DNA from: Candidatus Latescibacterota bacterium
GTDB lineage: Bacteria; JAAXHH01
Reading direction: 5' to 3'
Length of the DNA stretch: 64,000 bases
NCBI GenBank assembly: GCA_012270975.1
Contig: JAAXHH010000141.1
Location: 748,732 to 812,731, forward strand
Shown here: in pieces, positions 58,796-64,000 of the stretch
Position numbering within the stretch: position 1 is the first letter of the stretch
How the letters are laid out: the number at the start of each line of letters is the position of its first letter
The notes under the pieces: generated by a model
The model's database searches: none
What the model saw: only the letters and a program-made list of their open reading frames with translations
Told to the model about the DNA's origin: nothing
Made by a program: the position numbers and the translations under genes

Positions 58796-60025
58796 TTAGT
58801 TGTCCAGAAGGTCGGAAACCCGAACGAATTCGATGCCCCTCAACTCGAGATGGACCATCCGGTTCATCAGGACCTGAAGCGCATGGGGCCGTGCATCGGC
58901 GATGACGATCGCCCGGTCGTTTTCCAGGGCGGCAAGCGACGCGCGGTCCAGATTCATGGACATGATCACGGGATTGTAGACGGGATCGAGGATGCCCCAG
59001 GCACGAAGCCGGCCAGATCCGCTTTCCGGGCTCTCCGAAACAGCGGACGATTCCCCGGTTCCCGGCATGGCCACGAAGTACCTCTCCCGCTTGTCCAGTT
59101 CGTCCAGGACGGGGTTCAGCACCGCGGCTTCATTGTCCATGCGGCCGCCAGGGTATCCCAGCACGCCCCGCGCCGTGGGAAGCGATGCGAGGACCTCGCC
59201 CGCTATGCGCCGGTTGGTCGCTTCCGAATGATCGGCCAGTATGGAACTCGAGCGTGGCATACTGCGCGTGAAAGTCTTCGGTTGTACGGGCAGCAGGGCA
59301 ATCACCTCGTGCGTTCCGCGTGCGATGTTCCTTGCTATATCGCCCGCACCGGATGCCCAGGGCAGGAGGGCGAAGGTGATCGGCCGGGTCAATTTCGACA
59401 GTTTCTCGACCACGCCGCGGTGATTTCCGTCCGTGTAGGCGATAACGACCGCCAGACGGGCCGTTTTTTTCTGAATGCCCGCGGCGCGGGTTACTAAGAG
59501 GCGATGCGTAACCGTGCCCTCGTGGGCTATCTCGAGCAACAGGTCCCCGGTCCTGCTCCGCTCCGCCGCGCGGACGACCGTTCCGCCCACCTGCGTGACC
59601 GCCCGGGCGATCTCGAGATTGCATTCCGTCAGCGAATACGCGCTCGAAACGGTTACGTGGCGCTCCACGGGCGTCCACTGTCCACCCATGCTCATCGTGC
59701 GCGGCTTCGCATCCCGTATTCTGCCCGGCGTCACCTGTAGATTGATGAGTGCACCGTAGACGGCCGTATCCAATGCATAATAGGCCTGCTGGCCGGATTT
59801 GAAAGCCGCGGAGCGCGTATTCTCGGGAAAAGATACCTGCCGCGGGCGGTCCAGCAGCCAGTCCACCACCGCCCGTGCCTGTTCTTCATACGCCAGAACC
59901 CACGTGGCAAAGGCCAGCAGCACGAAGACAGCCGTTCCCAGACCCGCGTACAGGAAGTATTGCCGCCGTTGATTCCTTTCGTTCATCAACCGCTGTCGGG
60001 CCGAATGTGAATACCGGAAACGCAT
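58796..60025 (-). CDS. Divergent polysaccharide deacetylase (YibQ/DUF610) homologue, membrane anchored
   Basis: About 409 residues: a basic N-terminus, one membrane helix (YAGLGTAVFVLLAFATWVLA) and a soluble domain. The second half follows the YibQ divergent deacetylase fold (KKTARLAVVIAYTDGNHRGV, then ITFALLPWAS, EVIALLPVQPK and GVLGYPGGRMDN). The IVIDD metal motif reads VVIAYTDGN and the NHMGS-like motif GYPGGRM, so catalysis is unlikely to be standard. The start at 60025 is the first ATG before the helix; ATG at 59986 is an alternative. It lies 14 bases after rsmA. Confidence 0.7.
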   Translation of the reverse strand: MRFRYSHSARQRLMNERNQRRQYFLYAGLGTAVFVLLAFATWVLAYEEQARAVVDWLLDRPRQVSFPENTRSAAFKSGQQAYYALDTAVYGALINLQVTPGRIRDAKPRTMSMGGQWTPVERHVTVSSAYSLTECNLEIARAVTQVGGTVVRAAERSRTGDLLLEIAHEGTVTHRLLVTRAAGIQKKTARLAVVIAYTDGNHRGVVEKLSKLTRPITFALLPWASGAGDIARNIARGTHEVIALLPVQPKTFTRSMPRSSSILADHSEATNRRIAGEVLASLPTARGVLGYPGGRMDNEAAVLNPVLDELDKRERYFVAMPGTGESSAVSESPESGSGRLRAWGILDPVYNPVIMSMNLDRASLAALENDRAIVIADARPHALQVLMNRMVHLELRGIEFVRVSDLLDN

Positions 60026-60038
60026 GGTGCAAAATCCG

Positions 60039-60911
60039 TCAGGAATGGTCTCGGCGGTGGTCCCTGTATTCCCATAGCGCATCGGCCAGCGCCGCGAACT
60101 CGGCCAGGTCCAGGGTTTCTCCGCGTCGTCTCAGGTCGATGCCGGTACGATCCGAAAGATAGCCGTCGGAACCGGGGGCCAGGCGACTCACCGCGTGGCG
60201 CAGCATCTTGCGGCGGTGCTGAAAAGCCGCCCTGATCACAGTGGTCAGCAGGCTCGCGTCCCTGACGTCAACGGGCGGACGATCATGGGGAGTCAACCTG
60301 AGGACGACCGAATCCACGGCCGGACGGGGAACGAATCGGTCGCCCTCCACGTGAAACAGGGATTCCACGCCGTAGTGGTAGGACAGGGTGGCGGTTATCG
60401 CGCCATAGGCCTTCGTTCCCGGAGAGGCCGTCAAACGTCCGCCCACTTCGCTCTGGACCATGACAACCGCGCCCGTGATCTTTCCATGACAGGTGATCAG
60501 CCGGTCCAGGACAGGACCCGTGATACCGTAAGGCAGATTGGCCACGACGACGAACCCCGTTTCGTCGAAGCCTCCCATCAGTTCCGGCAGATCCAGATCG
60601 AGCACGTCACGATTCAGAATGGCCAGGTGGTCGTAGCGCCCGTAAGCTTCCTCGAGTGCCCGCGCCAGCCTGGTGTCGATTTCCACCGCGATGATCCGGC
60701 CCGCCCGGACAACGAGGTGCCGGGTCAGCGCGCCGGTCCCCGGTCCGATTTCAAGGACGGCCGTATTCCGCGTGACGCCTGCCGCCTCGACGATGCGGCG
60801 GGCTATGGAAGGATCGTTCAGAAAATGCTGGCCCCGCGTCCTGGATGGACGGAACGCCGATCGGCGCAGTTCGGCCAGCAGGTCTCCGGGAGGATCGAGC
60901 ACGGTGCTCAT
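60039..60911 (-). CDS. rsmA: 16S rRNA (adenine1518/1519-N6)-dimethyltransferase
   Basis: Dimethylates two adenines near the 3' end of 16S rRNA. The 290-residue protein shows RGQHFLNDPSIARRIVE (26-42), the SAM motif EIGPGTGALTRHL, VVANLPYGITGPVL (catalytic NLPY) and FQHRRKMLRHAV near the end. It overlaps the tatD stop by ATGA. The order metG-tatD-rsmA is common. Start at 60911 is supported by the overlap. Confidence 0.96.
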   Translation of the reverse strand: MSTVLDPPGDLLAELRRSAFRPSRTRGQHFLNDPSIARRIVEAAGVTRNTAVLEIGPGTGALTRHLVVRAGRIIAVEIDTRLARALEEAYGRYDHLAILNRDVLDLDLPELMGGFDETGFVVVANLPYGITGPVLDRLITCHGKITGAVVMVQSEVGGRLTASPGTKAYGAITATLSYHYGVESLFHVEGDRFVPRPAVDSVVLRLTPHDRPPVDVRDASLLTTVIRAAFQHRRKMLRHAVSRLAPGSDGYLSDRTGIDLRRRGETLDLAEFAALADALWEYRDHRRDHS

Positions 60912-61672
60912 GGGATTCGAAACACGCTCTCTGCGTTTTGCGTTGTGGTCTTTGCCAGTTCTTCCACGGACACGGCCCGGTGGCGGGCGACCGATTCCGC
61001 GGTGTTTACGAGGTAAGCCGGTTCGTTCCGGCGGCCGCGATGGGGGACGGGCGCCAGGTAGGGCGCGTCCGTTTCAACCAGGATGCGATCCTGCGGCAAC
61101 CGGGAGATCACTTCGCGGACCGTTGAGTTCTTGAACGTTGCGATGCCTCCAAACCCCAGGAAGCATCCCATGGAAACGGCCTTTTCCGCCATATCGATGT
61201 CCCCGGTAAAGCAATGCAGGATTGCGGTCGTTTCGCCGCCGGGGAACTCGTCCAGCATGGCCATGACTTCGGCATGGGCGTTCCGGTCGTGAACGATGAC
61301 CGGCAGTCCCGTGCTTCGGCCCCACTCCATGTGCTTTCTGAACGACGCTTCCTGCAGCGGATAGGTGGACGGGTCGTGGAACAGGTCGATGCCCGTTTCC
61401 CCCACGCCGACGACGGAAGGATGATCGAGCAGCTTCTCGATTCCCCGGAAATCCGCTTCGCGCGCTTCGTGGACATGGCACGGATGGATGCCCGCTGCGG
61501 CATACACGACGTCGCAGCCTTCGGCAAGCGCAACCGCGGCCAGGCTGCTTTCGAGATCATACCCTATGGCGACCATGCGCTCCACGCCCGCCTCGAGGGC
61601 CCGTTGGATCACCTCGCCGCGGTCATGATCGAATGCAGCATCCGTAAGATGGGTATGGGTGTCGAACAGCAA
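60908..61672 (-). CDS. tatD: TatD family metal-dependent hydrolase
   Basis: A 254-residue TIM-barrel DNase/deoxyribonuclease. Metal ligands appear as THTHL (5-9), GETGIDLFHD (about 92-101), IVHDRNAH, LHCFTGD and VETDAPYLAP (about 199-208), as in TatD/YcfH. The start codon is TTG at 61672 with no clear ribosome binding site. It sits 131 bases after metG and overlaps rsmA by four bases. Function in DNA repair or quality control is known for relatives. Confidence 0.93.
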   Translation of the reverse strand: MLFDTHTHLTDAAFDHDRGEVIQRALEAGVERMVAIGYDLESSLAAVALAEGCDVVYAAAGIHPCHVHEAREADFRGIEKLLDHPSVVGVGETGIDLFHDPSTYPLQEASFRKHMEWGRSTGLPVIVHDRNAHAEVMAMLDEFPGGETTAILHCFTGDIDMAEKAVSMGCFLGFGGIATFKNSTVREVISRLPQDRILVETDAPYLAPVPHRGRRNEPAYLVNTAESVARHRAVSVEELAKTTTQNAESVFRIP

Positions 61673-61777
61673 AAGCAGCGCCCGGGTAGAGGATGATTGC
61701 GTGATGCGCGATCCGCGGCGGCCGAATCAACCGCACCGGTGGCCGTATCGATCCGCGGCGGCAGCCGCATCATTCGT

Positions 61778-61813
61778 ACAGGCCATGCCGGCCAAACCGA
61801 CCGTCAGGTCACC
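61778..61813. repeat. 9-bp-period array R8
   Basis: Units ACAGGCCAT, GCCGGCCAA, ACCGACCGT, CAGGTCACC overlap the last codons of metG and extend into the gap towards tatD. Confidence 0.4.
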
Positions 61814-63867
61814 GACGAACCTGAATGTACCCGGACATCCGGACCCAGGAGTACGGGCGCGCCGCCGTCATCTTCGGCCGCGAGCAGCATGCCTTGGGAT
61901 TCCTCGCCCCGGATCTTCGCCGGTTCCAGGTTCATCACCACCACGATCTGGCGCCCGACCAGGTTGTCCGGGGTATAACCCGGGGCTATGCCGGATACGA
62001 TCTGGCGTTCTTCCTCCCCGATGCGCAGCTGCAGCTTGAGGAGCCGGTCCGTGCCGGGTACGGGTTCCGCGGCTACGACATCGGCGATGCGCAGATCGAT
62101 CTGCCGAAACGCGTCGATCGATACGAGGTCATTTTTCTCCGCCCCGTCTGGTTCGGTTTCATCGGAGTCCGACTTTCCATCGCCCCCGGCGATGGACTTG
62201 CCCAGTTTTTCGACCTGCGCGCCGATCGTTTCGTCATCGATCTTGTGGAACAGGATTTCAATCTCGCCGATGGGCCGTCCGGACAGCGACGCGTCTATCT
62301 CGACCTCGTCCCATTTCTGCTCTTCCACCCGCCCTTCCAGTCCCGCCATCTTCCAAAGTCTTTCGGCGCTGAACGGCATGATGGGAGACATGACCAGGGC
62401 CAGGGTCCTGACCGCCTGAACGCACACGTAGAGCGTGGTCGCGCACCGCGTACGATCGGTTTTGCGTGTGTTCCAGGGCGCCTGGTCGTTGAAATACCGG
62501 TTGCATCCGTTTCCAAGGGATATCAGTTCCCGGACCGCCCGCCTTACCTGGAAGGCTTCGAAACATGCGCCGACACGGTCCGGAGCTCCGGCGACGGTAT
62601 CCAGCATATCCCGGTCCTCCTGCGCAAGCGGCCCCGGCTCCGGGATCATCCCGTCGAAATACCGGTCGATGAAAGTCAGCGTGCGGTTAACGAAATTCCC
62701 GAAAATATCGGCCAGTTCATTATTGTTCCGTGCCTGGAAATCCTTCCAGGTGAAATCGGCATCCTTCGTCTCGGGCGAAATCGATGCGAGACAGTATCGC
62801 ATGGGATCGGGAGGAAAGACCTCCAGGTATTCATCCAGCCAGACCGCCCAGTTCCTGCTCGTGGACAACTTCTGCCCTTCGATGTTGAGAAACTCGTTGG
62901 CCGGAATCTCGGAAGGCAGGATGAAATCCCCGTGTTCCATGATCATGGCCGGCCATAGGATCGCGTGAAAGACGATGTTGTCCTTGCCGAGGAAATTCAC
63001 GAGTTTGCAGTCCGGGTTCAGCCAGTAGTCCTTCCACCGGTCGGGGTCGCCCTGCTCCACCGCCCATTCCCGGGTGGACGACACGTAGCCCAGCGTGTTC
63101 TCGAACCAGACGTACATGACTTTGCCCACCGCGTCCTCGGTCGGCAGCGCCACGCCCCAGTCCAGGTCGCGCGAGATCGGGCGGTCGGACAGCCCTTCGT
63201 TGAACCAGCCCCGGCAGTAGTTGCGTACGTTATCCTTCCAGTGTTCCTTCGTCTCGATCCAGGCCTCCAGCTCAGGCGACATGCGGGCCAGCTTGAAGTA
63301 CCAGTGGTTGGCCGGTCTAACTTCGAGGGGCCCGTCGCAAACATCGCTGCGGGGCTCGACCAGTTGCGTGGCGTCCAGGATGGTGCCGCAGGCCTCGCAC
63401 TGATCGCCCCGGGCCCGGTCGGAACCGCAGTGGGGACAGGTGCCCTCCACGTAGCGATCGGGCAGAAAGCGGTCGTTTGCCGGACAGTAGATCTGGTCGA
63501 CCTCGCGCACGTCGAAACAGCCTTTCTCCTCCAGTCGGCGGAAATAGTCCTGGGCAGTCTCGTGGTGGATCGGCCGGGAGGTCTGGGAGAAATTGTCGTA
63601 GACGATGCCGAAGTCTTCGAGGGCGCCCCTGATGACGGGATAGTACTTGTCCACCAGTTCCTTGGGCGTGATCCCCTGTTTCTCGGCCGCCAGGGTGATG
63701 GCCACGCCGTGATCGTCCGATCCACTGACGTGAACGACATCCCGGCCTTTCAGCCGCTGGTACCGTACATAGACGTTTCCAGGCAGATGGACGCCCGCAA
63801 TGTGCCCGATGTGCAGCTTGCCGTTCGCGTAGGGCAACGCATCGGTAACGAGTATTTTGTCCGCCAC
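61804..63867 (-). CDS. metG: Methionine--tRNA ligase with C-terminal tRNA-binding domain
   Basis: Charges tRNA-Met. The 687-residue protein has the class I signature PYANGKLHIGHIAG (12-25), a zinc-binding insert with CPHCGSDRARGDQCEACG (about 144-161), the KMSKS motif in the form KLSTS, the anticodon-binding helical domain and a C-terminal EMAP/Trbp111-like domain (QIDLRIADVVAAEPVPGTD, about 589-607) for dimerisation and tRNA binding. GTG start with GAGGA four bases upstream. It heads the operon with tatD and rsmA. Confidence 0.96.
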   Translation of the reverse strand: MADKILVTDALPYANGKLHIGHIAGVHLPGNVYVRYQRLKGRDVVHVSGSDDHGVAITLAAEKQGITPKELVDKYYPVIRGALEDFGIVYDNFSQTSRPIHHETAQDYFRRLEEKGCFDVREVDQIYCPANDRFLPDRYVEGTCPHCGSDRARGDQCEACGTILDATQLVEPRSDVCDGPLEVRPANHWYFKLARMSPELEAWIETKEHWKDNVRNYCRGWFNEGLSDRPISRDLDWGVALPTEDAVGKVMYVWFENTLGYVSSTREWAVEQGDPDRWKDYWLNPDCKLVNFLGKDNIVFHAILWPAMIMEHGDFILPSEIPANEFLNIEGQKLSTSRNWAVWLDEYLEVFPPDPMRYCLASISPETKDADFTWKDFQARNNNELADIFGNFVNRTLTFIDRYFDGMIPEPGPLAQEDRDMLDTVAGAPDRVGACFEAFQVRRAVRELISLGNGCNRYFNDQAPWNTRKTDRTRCATTLYVCVQAVRTLALVMSPIMPFSAERLWKMAGLEGRVEEQKWDEVEIDASLSGRPIGEIEILFHKIDDETIGAQVEKLGKSIAGGDGKSDSDETEPDGAEKNDLVSIDAFRQIDLRIADVVAAEPVPGTDRLLKLQLRIGEEERQIVSGIAPGYTPDNLVGRQIVVVMNLEPAKIRGEESQGMLLAAEDDGGAPVLLGPDVRVHSGSSVT

Positions 63868-63946
63868 GGCTTCCTCAGGGACGCGGGTGACCCATACCGG
63901 CTAATTGCGTTCGATTACCGGGTGAACCTGGTTCAATTCCAGCATC

Positions 63947-63975
63947 ACGATAGCGCGTGGAAGGCGGTTTGTCAA
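63947..63975 (-). promoter_or_regulatory. Sigma70-type promoter of the metG operon
   Basis: On the minus strand TTGACA (63975-63970), 17-base spacer, TATCGT (63952-63947), about 80 bases upstream of the metG GTG start. The -35 box is consensus. Confidence 0.65.
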
Positions 63976-64000
63976 CGGATCAATCCGTGGCGGGCGGGGC

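Noticed and set aside
1..64000. CRISPR arrays, tRNA or rRNA genes
   Set aside because: No direct repeats with unique spacers and no clover-leaf or rRNA segments were recognised by eye; the nonamer arrays lack spacers. A tRNAscan or Infernal run would settle the RNA question.

Overview
This 64 kb window comes from a high-GC, Gram-negative-type bacterium. The evidence for an outer membrane is an lptF-lptG pair, periplasmic signal peptides and an NDP-sugar pyrophosphorylase. The gene mix (four phytanoyl-CoA dioxygenase homologues, three Cys-type sulfatases, three Gfo/Idh/MocA oxidoreductases, three SDRs, an HpaI-type aldolase, an enolase-superfamily enzyme, two DUF6785-like giant membrane proteins, a CRTAC1/ASPIC protein) is the kind seen in Latescibacterota, Poribacteria and neighbouring candidate phyla. 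That placement is inference from gene content; there is no rRNA here to confirm it. No tRNA, rRNA, CRISPR array, prophage or intact insertion sequence was seen.

Layout. 1-5.6 kb: ssb with a good sigma70-type promoter, lptF-lptG, then metK and a sugar nucleotidyltransferase. 5.7-12.2 kb: a tight seven-gene minus-strand cluster of a small protein, a GlmL/MutL-like ASKHA ATPase, a barrel-sandwich-like protein, a DUF6754-like protein and three membrane proteins, with no B12 mutase in sight; this is the best candidate for an undescribed system. 12.3-23.1 kb: PhyH dioxygenase, sulfatase, YbdK-type ligase, ArsR-VOC pair with a palindromic operator candidate, a decayed brnT-like toxin gene, Gfo/Idh oxidoreductase, an overlapping RnfD-like/CRTAC1 pair, a PheC-like periplasmic protein and a BIG2 lipoprotein. 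23.2-28.9 kb: pyrG, rpsT, uvrC, an AhpD-like protein and a TlpA-like thioredoxin.

28.9-45.6 kb is a catabolic stretch: enolase-superfamily enzyme, an SDR without the usual catalytic Tyr/Lys, PhyH proteins, dienelactone hydrolase, HpaI aldolase, DUF1611 protein, Gfo/Idh, sulfatase, sugar isomerase, SDR, and two convergent DUF6785-like paralogues, with hisI and hisD standing as isolated biosynthetic genes. 45.9-49.3 kb: a three-gene succinate dehydrogenase/fumarate reductase operon with one large membrane anchor. 49.3-55.5 kb: small membrane protein, SDR, cyclase, PhyH, HsdR_N-like nuclease domain, Gfo/Idh and sulfatase. 55.5-63.9 kb: a minus-strand operon metG-tatD-rsmA followed by a YibQ-like deacetylase homologue, a divergent PdxJ, a degenerate SecD-like protein that lacks a normal start codon, and a membrane protein.

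Two signals cut across the genes. First, short arrays with a 9-bp period (unit close to CTGGYCNGC) recur at gene boundaries and inside coding sequence. Second, several enzymes keep their fold but lose canonical catalytic residues.
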